DNA from: Kribbella qitaiheensis
Lineage (GTDB): Bacteria; Actinomycetota; Actinomycetes; Propionibacteriales; Kribbellaceae
Direction of reading: 5' to 3'
DNA: 64,000 bases
Assembly (NCBI RefSeq): GCF_014217565.1
Contig: NZ_CP043661.1
Span: forward strand, 5,394,001 to 5,458,000
The stretch's first letter is position 1. Each line of letters opens with the position of its first letter. The translations under genes were made by a program, and so were the position numbers. Below the pieces are notes generated by a model. It was not told the origin of the DNA, ran no database searches, and was given only the letters and a program-made list of their open reading frames with translations. Below are positions 45,225 to 53,933 of the stretch, piece after piece.

Positions 45225-46145
45225 ATGTCCGCACTGGCAATCGACTTCACCCAACCTTTCGAAGATGCCTTCAGCAAGCTTCTCGGGTTCATCCCGAACC
45301 TGCTCGGTGGCCTCGTCATCCTGGTGATCGGCTACATCGTCGCCAAGATGCTCGGGAAGCTGGTCGGCAAACTGCTCGGCCGGGTCGGTTTCGACCAATG
45401 GATGGAACGGGCCGGCGTGTCCGGCGTCCTGCAGCGGTCCGGCACGGGGCTGACCGCTTCGGCGATGCTCGGTCAGGTCGTGTTCTGGTTCGTGTTCCTG
45501 ATCAGCTTCACGATGTTCGCCTCCGCGCTCGGCGTACCGGAGATCTCGAACTTCATGAGCGACATGCTGGCCTACATCCCGCGGATCTTCGCCGCGATCG
45601 TGATCGTCTGCCTGGCCGCGCTGTTCGCGAACTTCCTGGCCGCGATCATCCGTGGCGCGACGGGTAACGAGACGCTGGCCAAGGTCGGCAAGTACGCGAT
45701 CCTCGTGTACGCGGCGTTCGCGGCGCTGACCCAGCTTGGTATCGCGGTCCAGCTGACCGGCAACACGCTGTTGATCGTGCTCGGTGGTGCGGCTCTGGCG
45801 GTCGGCCTTGCTTTCGGCCTCGGGGGTCGCGAGATGGCCAGTCAGGCGCTGCAGACGCTGTTCGAGCGTGGTTCCGCGATGAAGGCGAGCAATGCGGGTT
45901 CGAACGGGACCGCTGCCAATGGGACCGCTTCTGGTGGGACGGCCGACCAGGGCTATGTCCCGAACCATGGCGGCTACGACCCCAACCAGCGCCAGGGTGG
46001 TTACGACCAGGGTTACGGGACCGACCAGGGGACCGCGGAAGCGCCGTACCCGGCTGCGCACGGTTCGCAGCAGGCCGGTGGCTGGTCCAACGGGGACGGC
46101 ACGGCCGGTGGCAACGGCAACTGGACCGGTGGCGAGAACCGCTAG
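45225..46145 (+). CDS. MscS-like membrane protein (TM-helix repeat)
   Basis: A 306-residue membrane protein. After FTQPFEDAFSKLLGFIPNL come about five hydrophobic helices with the repeat motif characteristic of the conserved TM-helix proteins related to MscS (LGGLVILVIGYIVAKMLGKL and IPRIFAAIVIVCLAALFANF). It ends in GLGGREMASQALQTLFERG, then a 90-residue Gly/Asn/Gln-rich disordered tail. The MscS beta domain is absent, so channel activity is doubtful. ATG 45225 follows GGAGAGGAAGG. It is bounded downstream by a strong hairpin. Confidence 0.82.
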   Translation: MSALAIDFTQPFEDAFSKLLGFIPNLLGGLVILVIGYIVAKMLGKLVGKLLGRVGFDQWMERAGVSGVLQRSGTGLTASAMLGQVVFWFVFLISFTMFASALGVPEISNFMSDMLAYIPRIFAAIVIVCLAALFANFLAAIIRGATGNETLAKVGKYAILVYAAFAALTQLGIAVQLTGNTLLIVLGGAALAVGLAFGLGGREMASQALQTLFERGSAMKASNAGSNGTAANGTASGGTADQGYVPNHGGYDPNQRQGGYDQGYGTDQGTAEAPYPAAHGSQQAGGWSNGDGTAGGNGNWTGGENR

Positions 46146-46192
46146 ACCCCTCGGGCCGGAACGGGCCACCTCCCACTTCCCGGCCTGAGGCA

Positions 46193-46230
46193 AACGGCGG
46201 GCTCGATCGGATCGGATCGAGCCCGCCGTT
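46193..46230. terminator. Hairpin terminator
   Basis: Perfect 16-bp stem AACGGCGGGCTCGATC / GATCGAGCCCGCCGTT with a 6-base loop, 50 bp after the MscS-like gene and just downstream of the convergent gene's repeat region, so it can serve both directions. No T-run. Confidence 0.75.
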
Positions 46231-46249
46231 CTCGCAGTGGAGCCTTGCG

Positions 46250-46395
46250 GCTGCTCCTACCGCGGTGCTTCCTCGTACTGCGGCGGTAGAGCCGTCAGCT
46301 CTCGGTCGCGTCGGGCCTCGTGCTGCGGCGGTAGGGCCGTCAGCGCTCGGTCGCGTCGGGCCTCGTGCTGCGGCGGTAGAGCCGTCAGCTGTCGG
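46250..46395. repeat. 45-bp tandem repeat carrying a stop codon
   Basis: About three copies of a 45-bp unit (TGCGGCGGTAGAGCCGTCAG, then a variable CTCT/CGCT, then CGGTCGCGTCGGGCCTCG) follow one another. The unit contains the last codons and TGA of the minus-strand gene at 46385, so that gene's 3' end has been duplicated downstream of itself. Copies differ at a few bases. Confidence 0.75.
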
Positions 46396-46915
46396 TCGCG
46401 TCGGGGCCTGCGCGGCGTACGTCGTCGACCTTGGCCATTGCGTCGCGGAGCTCGCCCAGCCAGCTTTCGCTGTGCTGCGCGACCAGCTTGACGCACCAGC
46501 CGAGCGCGTCGCTGCGGGAGCGCGCCACCCCGGCATCGACCAGCGTGTCCAGCACCTGCCGCTCGGGCTGCCGCAACCGCGTCATCACCGGCGCGGACAG
46601 GGACGTGAAAACCGTCCGCGTCTCGCCGGCCTGGACGCCCCAGGCGACCTTCTTGCGGGTCGCGTGCTCGAGTTCGCGGGCGATCTCGATCCGCTTCTCC
46701 CGGGTGTCCTCCCGGTACTGCTTGATCCGGCCCTCCTCGGCGGCGGAACGCTCGGCCGCGCTGACCTCGCCGTCCTGCTGCGGAGCCGGAATCCTGCCGA
46801 CCACGAGGATCTCGTCGCGGTCGATGCTCACCTCTGGTTCGCCTTCGAACCAGTCCGAGGGGAGTCGGCCGGTCAGCCAACCCCTCACTCGCTCACCTTC
46901 TTGCTGTGTACTCAT
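46385..46915 (-). CDS. Hypothetical regulator-like protein
   Basis: A 176-residue soluble, strongly charged protein. An N-terminal region (VRGWLTGRLPSDWFEGEPEV) leads to DEILVVGRIP, a helical coiled segment (KQYREDTREKRIEIARELEH) and a C-terminal part (MTRLRQPERQVLDTLVDAGV then ARSRSDALGWCVKLVAQHSE) reminiscent of ribbon-helix-helix or small DNA-binding proteins. I cannot name a family. The start ATG at 46915 overlaps an 18-bp perfect palindrome, so it may be autoregulated. Its stop lies within a 45-bp tandem repeat. Confidence 0.7.
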   Translation of the reverse strand: MSTQQEGERVRGWLTGRLPSDWFEGEPEVSIDRDEILVVGRIPAPQQDGEVSAAERSAAEEGRIKQYREDTREKRIEIARELEHATRKKVAWGVQAGETRTVFTSLSAPVMTRLRQPERQVLDTLVDAGVARSRSDALGWCVKLVAQHSESWLGELRDAMAKVDDVRRAGPDATDS

Positions 46916-46931
46916 GTAATCATGATTACAT
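46914..46931. promoter_or_regulatory. 18-bp perfect palindrome at a start codon
   Basis: ATGTAATCATGATTACAT is its own reverse complement. It is AT-rich in a GC-rich context, covers the -1 to -17 region of the minus-strand gene starting at 46915 and ends in its ATG. It is a likely operator and perhaps also the -10 region of a leaderless promoter. Confidence 0.6.
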
Positions 46932-47019
46932 CCCAGTCAAGCCCAGAGGTTGCGCCCCGTCTGGAGGGCTGGTCCAGACCAGAAACCTTTGGGACTCTGA
47001 TCGCCACATTAAGGTGACC

Positions 47020-47149
47020 ATCGACGTCTTTGAATCCCAGGCCGGTCGCGCCGCCGACTGGAGCGCCGCGCGGAGGCCTTCGAAGGCCAGGAAGGTACGT
47101 CGGCCGCCTGGACCATCACCGAGTACGCCGTCTGCGCCACCGCTTGACC
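47020..47149 (+). pseudogene. Relic of a secreted-protein gene 3' end
   Basis: The last part reads EAFEGQEGTSAAWTITEYAV and ends CATA before a TGA at 47147-47149; the upstream VTIDVFESQAGRA is in another frame. The ending is like small secreted actinobacterial proteins with a C-terminal Cys. An intrinsic terminator follows directly, consistent with the end of a former gene whose start is gone. Confidence 0.4.
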
Positions 47150-47163
47150 CTTGGAAACGTGAA

Positions 47164-47201
47164 GGCCTCGCAAGCTCATACCTTGCGAGGCCGCACTTTT
47201 T
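47164..47201 (+). terminator. Rho-independent terminator
   Basis: An 11-bp perfect stem GGCCTCGCAAG / CTTGCGAGGCC with loop CTCATAC, then GCAC and TTTTT. It is the clearest classical terminator in the window and sits 14 bp after the relic's stop. Confidence 0.88.
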
Positions 47202-47487
47202 CTACCAGTCCCACCAGCACCCCCAGGTGACCAACACGCCAACCCTGTCCGACGCTCACGCCGCCTTCTCCCACAGGCTCACTCCCACCTCCAGGTAAAG
47301 TTGCGGCCGGTGCGAGCGTTCTGGTGCTCCTCACCTGCCGCGTTCTTCCCGCGGTCCCGTGCATCCGCCGAGCGCAATGACGCGCCGCTTTGTTCTTTGT
47401 CTAGGGACCTTATGGCTTGGTTGGTTTCACCGCGTCGGTGTGCTGAGCTCGCTGACGCCTGAGTCAGCCACGCCCAAGTCCTCATCG

Positions 47488-48151
47488 CCCGGTGACAGCG
47501 ACATCACCTCGGTCCGGGCCGCGCTGCGCTCACCGCGCCGCCTGCGGACCGAAGTACTGGCCGGTCTCGTGTCGGACTCGCCCCGATCCCGGAGGCGATC
47601 AGCTTCTCGATCATCGCCGGGGTCGACCCCGCGGGTCGGTCTGTTCGCGTCGTTCACCAGGGCGGTCTCGATCTCGTTCCTCGGCGGCCGTCCCGCGATG
47701 ATCTCCGCGGCCACCGGCGCGGTGGCGCACGTGATCGCACCGGTGATGCGCAACCACGGCTTCGACTACTTCGTCGCGACGGTCATTCTGGCCGCCCTCC
47801 TGCAGGTGATCCTCGGCGTACTCGGGGTCGCCAAGCTGATGGGCCCACTTCACCTCCGTCCGCGAAGTAGGGCACCCCGACCCCGACGCCAAGGTCTACC
47901 CCGTCACCGGCGAACACTTCTTTGCCTCTAGCAACGACCTGGTCTACCAGTTCGACTACCGCAACGACCCCACCACCATCATCATCGACCTGACCGACTC
48001 CCACATCTGGGACGCCTCCACCGTCGCAACCCTGGACGCCATCACCACCAAATACCACCGCTACGGCAAAACGGTCGACCTCGTCGGCCTGAACCCCTCC
48101 AGCGCCCAACGCCACAACCGCCTGGCCGGCAACCTCAACCCCACCCCCTAA
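47488..48151 (+). pseudogene. SulP-family anion transporter relic
   Basis: The start VRAALRSPRRLRTEVLAGLV breaks at about 47580. The next frame continues PEAISFSIIAGVDPRVGLFA, SISFLGGRPAMISAATGAVA, DYFVATVILAALLQVILGVL and GVAKLM, which is the SulP N-terminal membrane core. The text then jumps directly to the C-terminal STAS domain in another frame: FTSVREVGHPDPDAKVYPV, TTIIIDLTDSHIWDASTVAT and RYGKTVDLVGLN, ending at 48151. About eight membrane helices are missing. It is a sulfate/bicarbonate-permease relic with a large internal deletion. Confidence 0.85.
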
Positions 48152-48573
48152 CCCCACGCCACGCACTGCCCGGATACCACGTTTCGAACGTGTAGGCGCT
48201 TCCCGACCACCTTCTGAGCCAACCAGAATCCCCGATCAGTCCGCTCAGGAAAACGCCTGCGAGTCCAGCAACGGTCAAAGGCCGCGCGCGCGTGGTGCGA
48301 CTGGGAGGACACGCACGTCGCGACGCACGCGGATACAAACCAGACGGCCTCGGCACCGCAAGCATGTCCGACCTCGTCATCATCGCCCTCAACCGCTTGC
48401 CCGCGCTGCTGCCGCCCACCAAACAGCAACGCCAACACCTGCAATGCCGCGAGGTCGGTGGTGCCCAGTTCGGTCGGTTCCGGACTCGACGTACATCTCG
48501 GCAACGTCGCGCACCTTCGCGTAGAACTGCGTCCGGTCACCTGGCCGCGCGCCAGCCGCCAGTCGTCGGCCGT

Positions 48574-48720
<147 letters not shown>

Positions 48721-48868
48721 ACCTCGAGCCCCCCGTGTGGTCGGGCAGAACTTCGCGAGCGAGCGGCACCGACCTCTAGGTAGCGACCAGAACCAAGCAG
48801 GCCATCCTCTCCGCCAGTCGGGATAGCGGGAGAGCCCTGTGGTTGAGGTCGGGTGAGGTGGGTGCGGT

Positions 48869-51167
48869 TTAGAAGGGTGGGGGGCTGTCGTCGGTGGGTG
48901 ACGGGGTGGTTACGGGGCCCGGGCGTGGTGGGACGGTGGTGTAGCGGTGGCCGGTGGGGGTGGTGAGAGTGGTGGATCCGTCCGGGTTGTTAGCGGCGTT
49001 CCATCCCCAGGCGGGGGTGTCTTTGATGACGTGGTGGAACTCGCAGTACGAGCGCAGGTCGGTCAGGTTGGTGGTGCCGGTCTGGGCGAAGGGGGTGCCG
49101 TGGTCGCGGTCGCATTCGCGAGCTGGACGGCTGCAGTTGATCCAGTCACAGACCGAATGGGCGGCCAGGAGTGTCTCGGAGACAAGGCTGCCGGGGTCGT
49201 GGCGGTTGGTGGAGGCTTGTAGTACCGCGCCGTTGGTGGGGTCGGTGAGGAGGCGTCGCCAAGTGCCGTCGGTGGAGATACGTCGTGCCATCTCGGCGGG
49301 GATCGGCCCGTATCCGGTGAGTTGGCAGGGCTCGTCGTCGAGTCCGAGCAGGGTGCCGACCGGAATGAGGACCTCGATGTGGGGTCGCCGCCGGTGCTGG
49401 TCCGGGAGACGCCTGCCGAGCCAGTCGAGTCCGTTCCAGAGCATGATCTCGAACAGTTCCGCAGCCATATCCGCCCGCCGCTGCCCAGCCGTACGCCCCT
49501 CATCAACAGCGGGGCGGCCCTGTCCGACATCTGGACGACCAACGCCGGTCACGTCCGCAGAATCAGCACCCGCCCACGGTCCTCCCTCCAGTACAGAACC
49601 CTCCAGCGCAAACCGGTCCGGCGCGGAGTTGTCCAGTGCGGGGTTGTCCAGTGTGGGGTTGTCCAGTGTGGGGTTGTCCAGTGTGGGGTTGTCCAGTGCA
49701 GGGCTGCCCTGCGCGGAGCCGTCCAGTGCAAGGCTCTCCAGCGCAGAGTCCTCCGTCGCAGGGCAGCGCTGTGCAGAATTCGCCGGAGCAGGGGCGTCCG
49801 GGGCGGAGTTCTCCTGGGACGAGTTCTCCGGTGCGGGGTTCTTCTGGGCAGAGTCCTCTTGAGGAGGGCTGGCCGGCGGCTTGACGGTGGCGGCACCGCT
49901 GCCGTTCAGACCGATCTCGTTCGAGAAGTCCGCTGCGCCTACCTTGGAGCCGACCATTGATTCACCACCCGACGGCTCACCGTCTGCGGAGAATGTGCTG
50001 TGGGGAACAGCATCTGAGCCGTCGGAGGTCGCGCCCGGCTCGGCGACTGTGCCGTCGTCGGAGGTCGCGGGCCGGCTCGGCGACTGTGCTGCCGTCGGTT
50101 GTCGCGTCGGGGTTGGCGACTGTGCCATGGTCGGTTGTTGTGGTGGAGGTGCTCGCGTCCCGGTTGGTGTGGTCGTCAGTGTGGGAGTCTGCGCGGGTGG
50201 TGGGGGCGGGTGTTGTGGTGGGGCGTTTGGCTAGGTCGGCCATGGCTTGGATGACGATCCACATTTGCTGGATCTTTTCGGCGGTGTGGACGATCCAGAG
50301 GCCGGCCATGCCGTCGGGGAGGGGGACGAGGCGGACCTCGCGCTGTGCTGTGGCTTCGCGATGGCGTTCGGCTTCGTTCTTCGCGTCGTAGTGGGCGACC
50401 TGCTTGCGGAGGGAACGGAGCAGATTCGCGTGGGACTGAGAAGGGGCGCGCTGGAGGACGTGTGCTTCGACTGCCTTGGCCTGTGCGTCGGTCAGAGGCC
50501 GGGTCGCGTCGCTGATCGCGATGGCCTTGGACAAAGTGATCGCGCCGCAGCGCAGTGCGGTGTGGGTCGCGGTCAGCATGCTGGTCAGGCGCAGCGCGGT
50601 ATCGACATGACTGCTCGCGGTGTTGGGAGACAGCTTCAGTGCGGCGGCGATCTCGGCGATCCAGGAGCGTTCCGGATCGATCGGGCGGCCGTGGGAATCG
50701 ATCTCGCTGGGGCGGGAGAACTCGGTCGCCTGGGCCTGACGCTGCCGGTAGAACGACGCGATGGCCGACAGCCTGCCCGCCTCGCTCCATGCGGTCAGCC
50801 GGCTGGTCGCTTTCATCAACTCGATCAGCGCCATCGGTGACTCCGTCTGCGGGCGCACCTCTTCCAGCGCTGCCGCCAGCTCACCGCCTGGCGGCAGGAA
50901 CACCCACTCCGGCGCCTTCATCTCGAGCATAATCTTCTCGGCTTCGTCCTGCTCGACGCCGGCCCACAACTCCCACTCCAGCGCGTCGATCCGCGACATC
51001 TGAAATCTGGACCCGTCGTCGAAAAGGTCGAACTCGTCGACATACCGCGGACCGCCCGGTGCCTCTGGATCTTCCGGCACCGTGAGCACCCCGGCTTCGA
51101 TCAGCGCAGCAAGCTCGTCGGCGTCCACCTGCTCGCCGTACCAAGGATCAACCGCCACCGTGCTCAT
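48869..51167 (-). pseudogene. DUF222/HNH endonuclease, frameshifted in a duplicated linker
   Basis: The N-terminal half (51167 to about 50070) is a DUF222 domain: IELMKATSRLTAWSEAGRLS, SRPSEIDSHGRPIDPE, AAALKLSPNTASSHVDTALR. The C-terminal half, in another frame to 48869, has the HNH nuclease: VCDWINCSRPARECDRDHGT and TDLRSYCEFHHVIKDTPAWG. Between them is a long low-complexity linker with a direct duplication. In the copy at about 50061-50087 one extra base (CGGGCCGG against CGCCCGG) throws the frame. A one-base repair gives one protein of about 766 residues. It could be true decay, phase variation or a sequencing error. Confidence 0.8.
49628..49705. repeat. 15-bp repeat encoding DNPTL pentapeptides
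   Basis: About five copies of GTTGTCCAGTGTGGG. On the minus strand they encode DNPTL/DNPAL pentapeptides in the linker of the DUF222/HNH protein. The flanking linker has related degenerate pentapeptides (SALESLALDGSAQGS), so the tract has expanded from these. Confidence 0.8.
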
Positions 51168-51173
51168 GTGTCT

Positions 51174-51179
51174 ATATTA
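51174..51179 (-). promoter_or_regulatory. -10 box of a leaderless promoter for the HNH gene
   Basis: On the minus strand TAATAT ends 6 bases before the ATG at 51167, so transcription would start at or next to the start codon. There is no Shine-Dalgarno site. Leaderless transcripts are common in actinobacteria; the call is from position and sequence only. Confidence 0.5.
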
Positions 51180-51465
51180 GAACAGGAGTTCGAGTACATC
51201 AAATTCGCAGAACCCTTGTGAGGGGGCGACACAGCGGTGATTCGTTGCCTTTCGCAAGCAGATCTCAAGGGTGGTTCCCGGCGGCGGGCGGTGCTCGATC
51301 TGCTCAGGCATGGTGCGGCCGACGTACGGGCCCTGATGTTTGGCCTGTCAGGGGATGGATGGCCGAAGAGCCGGGCTGCGGCATCAGGGGGACAAGTGAA
51401 TCTTCTGGCGTCGATTGCCCGGCTTGCGAGATCTTCGCGCTCCATCGGCGGGTGGTGCGCTCTGG

Positions 51466-52311
51466 GTGGCGGTGATCGTAGAGATCGAGTTCCCGCACCG
51501 CGCCGCTGTCGAGAGCGCGTTTTCTACCGAATGGCAGCTCGCGGTGTCGCTGACGCGCAATCTCGCATCGCAACTGACTGTTCTTCCGTTTGTCTGCTAC
51601 ATCGTCGGATCGATCGGCGCCAGTCTGTTCAACGGCCTGCTCAAGATCGTCAGCGGGCAGTTGCGGAAGTGGGGCGAAAGAGGCCGGGTCGACAGTTGGG
51701 CTGTTCGGAGTTCTGGGCAGCCTCAGGCTGATTCCTTCGCCCGTTGGTTCGACGGAAAGCCGAAGGCTTCGCCGATCGACGGCCACGGCGCTTTCGGTGG
51801 AGGAGAGAGCGGTGATTCGGAATTCGCTCGCGATGGCGCCCGAGAGCATCGCCAAGCTTTCCCGGCGGCTGAGATCACCCGTGATCTCCCCGCCACCTTG
51901 TTGCAGTTGTCGAAGGAGGCGCCCGATCGATATCAGCAGATCGATCGCCTTCGTGGCGAAGTCGAGTTCCGGATTGCGGTGGCCTTCCCGCTGTTCCTTT
52001 TCATCGGACTTGTCTCGCTGGACGGGCCTTGGTGGGTTGCTCCGCTGTTGGTCATTCCGGTCGGCCTGGCCTGGCCGTCCCTGCGCCTTCGGCAGAAGAG
52101 CAATGACTTGTTGATCACTGCCGCGCATCTCGGGTACGTCGAGCAGCCGGTTCTCTCCGCGGTACGGACTGAGCTGGAGCCGGACGGGATCACTCGAGAT
52201 TCTGCTGTGGTCGCGCTGGTTTGGATGAAGAACTTCCTCACGACAGTCGGAGCCGAAGAGCTCGTTATCAAGGATGCCGAGCAGCGGGATGAGTGGGAGA
52301 GGGCGAAGTAG
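51466..52311 (+). CDS. Hypothetical membrane protein
   Basis: A protein of about 281 residues with an N-terminal hydrophobic part (TVLPFVCYIVGSIGASLFNG), a charged cytosolic middle and a helical pair LFLFIGLVSLDGPWWVAPLL followed by IPVGLAWPSLRLRQKSNDLL. The C-terminal 70 residues are soluble and look well formed (DGITRDSAVVALVWMKNFL). The start is uncertain: GTG 51466 or 51472 is preferred. The middle (about residues 75-130) reads less convincingly, so a compensated frameshift is possible. A separate frame opening at 51237 may belong to an older form. No family recognised. Confidence 0.55.
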   Translation: MAVIVEIEFPHRAAVESAFSTEWQLAVSLTRNLASQLTVLPFVCYIVGSIGASLFNGLLKIVSGQLRKWGERGRVDSWAVRSSGQPQADSFARWFDGKPKASPIDGHGAFGGGESGDSEFARDGAREHRQAFPAAEITRDLPATLLQLSKEAPDRYQQIDRLRGEVEFRIAVAFPLFLFIGLVSLDGPWWVAPLLVIPVGLAWPSLRLRQKSNDLLITAAHLGYVEQPVLSAVRTELEPDGITRDSAVVALVWMKNFLTTVGAEELVIKDAEQRDEWERAK

Positions 52312-52423
52312 TCACCAGCCGGCGGCACACGTGGCCGTGTTGGGGAGGTGCCATCTCTGGTCGCGAGGCGTGGCGGCTTCGGTAGGAGGCAGGCGGCGAG
52401 CCGTGGCGTAGACATCGGCGGGG

Positions 52424-52808
52424 TGGGTGGGAGCGGCGGAGTCGGAGTGACGTAGGAGCGAGTGCGGAGGCGTGTGAGGGTTGGCGTTGGGAGTGGGGTG
52501 GGTGGGAGCGGCGAAGTCGGAGTGACGTAGGAGCGAGTGCGGAGGCGTGTGAGGGTTGGCGTTGGGAGTGGGGTGGGTGGGAGCGGCGGAGTCGGAGTGA
52601 CGTAGGAGCGAGTGCGGAGGCGTGTGAGGGTTGGCGTTGGGAGTGGGGTGGGTGGGAGCGGCGGAGTCGGAGTGACGTAGGAGCGAGTGCGGAGGCGTGT
52701 GAGGGTTGGCGTTGGGAGTGGGGGTGGGTGGGAGCGGCGGAGTCGGAGTGACGTAGGAGCGAGTGCGGAGGCGTGTGAGGGTTGGCGTTGGGAGTGGGGT
52801 GGGTGGGA
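52424..52808. repeat. 75-bp minisatellite, five copies
   Basis: Five near-identical units of 75 bp, each starting GTGGGTGGGAGCGGCGGAGT and containing GACGTAGGAGCGAGTGCGGA and GGCGTGTGAGGGTTGGCGTT. They start at about 52424, 52499, 52574, 52649 and 52725, with one extra G before the last. The strand is very purine-rich. It ends just upstream of the uracil-DNA glycosylase ribosome site and could lie in that gene's leader. No spacers, so it is not a CRISPR array. Confidence 0.92.
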
Positions 52809-52818
52809 GGGTTGGCCG

Positions 52819-53496
52819 GTGAGTCCTAAGAGCATGGATGAGTTGGTGGCGGGGGACTGGGCTGAGGCGTTGGCGCCGGTTCAGGAGACTGTGGCGCGGA
52901 TGGGGGAGTTCCTGCGCGGGGAGATCGCGGCGGGGAGGTCGTATCTGCCGGCGGGGGAGAACGTGTTGCGGGCGTTCAAGCAGCCGCTGGACGAGGTGAA
53001 GGTGCTGGTGGTGGGACAGGATCCCTATCCGACGCCTGGGCATCCGGTGGGGTTGAGTTTCTCGGTGGCACCTGACGTACGGCCGGTGCCGCGGAGTTTG
53101 GGGAACATCTACAAAGAGCTGATGGCGGATGTCGGCGTACCGGCGCCGTCTAATGGCGATTTGACGCCGTGGGCCGAGCAAGGTGTGCTGCTGTTGAACA
53201 GGGTGCTCACGGTGCAGCCCGGGAAGTCGGGGTCGCATCGGGGGAAAGGCTGGGAAGCCGTTACGGAGCAGGCGATTCACGCGTTGGTGAAGCGTGGTGG
53301 GCCGCTCGTGGCGATTCTGTGGGGTCGGGACGCGCAGACGTTGAAGCCGATGCTCGGCAGTACGCCGTACGTCGAGAGCGCGCATCCGAGCCCGATGTCG
53401 GCCGACCGTGGGTTCTTCGGGTCGAAGCCGTTCAGCCGCGTCAACGCGCTGCTGGTCGAGCAGGGCGGTACTGCGGTCGACTGGCGTCTGCCCTGA
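52819..53496 (+). CDS. ung: Uracil-DNA glycosylase (family 1)
   Basis: A 225-residue UNG. The catalytic water-activating motif [20 protein letters not shown] (GQDPY with Asp and Tyr) and the C-terminal [19 protein letters not shown] (His, DNA-intercalating loop) are both intact, as are LLLNRVLTV and AILWGRDAQ. It removes uracil from DNA in base-excision repair. GTG 52819 ([14 protein letters not shown]) follows GGAGGG. Its stop overlaps the next start as TGATG. The 75-bp minisatellite ends immediately upstream and may affect expression. Confidence 0.95.
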   Translation: MSPKSMDELVAGDWAEALAPVQETVARMGEFLRGEIAAGRSYLPAGENVLRAFKQPLDEVKVLVVGQDPYPTPGHPVGLSFSVAPDVRPVPRSLGNIYKELMADVGVPAPSNGDLTPWAEQGVLLLNRVLTVQPGKSGSHRGKGWEAVTEQAIHALVKRGGPLVAILWGRDAQTLKPMLGSTPYVESAHPSPMSADRGFFGSKPFSRVNALLVEQGGTAVDWRLP

Positions 53497-53933
53497 TGGA
53501 CAAGCCGGTGGTGGAGAAGACGTTCGACCCGCCTGTCCTTGTGCAGCGGATCTTCGCAGGGGTGTGCGGCATCGCGTTGATTGTCCGTCTGGTGGTCGAG
53601 CCCAGTCTGCGGAATGCCCTCTGGGTCATCGCCCTTTGCCCGATGTGGGCGTTCGTCGCCATCTCGCCCAAAGCCGGCCGCGACCGGCGTCACTCGGCCT
53701 GGGAGCGGTGCCACCCGGTCCTCGGGGGAGGTATCGCGGCGATGTTCGGCGGGATCGCCGCCTATCTGCTCTTCTCGTTGCTCCTCGACGGCTGGCTGAG
53801 CGTCGCGATCGCCGTTGTACTGGGGCTCGCCTTTGGTGTGTTGATCGGCTATCGCGCTAGTAAGCGGGTGGGGTTGAGGGGTGCCGGTCCAGCTGTGCCA
53901 GAGGTGGGCGTAGCGGCCGGCGGCGACCAGTAG
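53496..53933 (+). CDS. Hypothetical membrane protein coupled to ung
   Basis: A 145-residue protein with four hydrophobic segments (LVQRIFAGVCGIALIVRLVV, ALWVIALCPMWAFVAI, GGGIAAMFGGIAAYLLFSLL, WLSVAIAVVLGLAFGVLIGY). ATG 53496 shares a base with the ung stop (TGATG), so translation is coupled. The last 15 residues (GPAVPEVGVAAGGDQ) run antisense over the ABC-transporter relic, so the original C-terminus may have been replaced. No family recognised. Confidence 0.7.
   Translation: MDKPVVEKTFDPPVLVQRIFAGVCGIALIVRLVVEPSLRNALWVIALCPMWAFVAISPKAGRDRRHSAWERCHPVLGGGIAAMFGGIAAYLLFSLLLDGWLSVAIAVVLGLAFGVLIGYRASKRVGLRGAGPAVPEVGVAAGGDQ

Noticed and set aside
46257-46880. 207-codon frame in the minus-strand gene region ending in the 15-residue repeats
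   Set aside because: The overlapping frame 46385-46915 has normal composition and a good start; this one is Arg-rich shadow apart from the repeat tail, which I treat as a duplicated 3' end.
51590-52114. Separate gene in a second frame within the hypothetical membrane-protein gene
   Set aside because: One stretch (VEERAVIRNSLAMAPESIAK) looks plausible, but the rest is Ser/Arg/Pro-rich; the first frame holds the hydrophobic segments and a good C-terminus.
52424-52808. CRISPR array
   Set aside because: The 75-bp units are contiguous, with no unique spacers and no cas genes nearby; it is a minisatellite.
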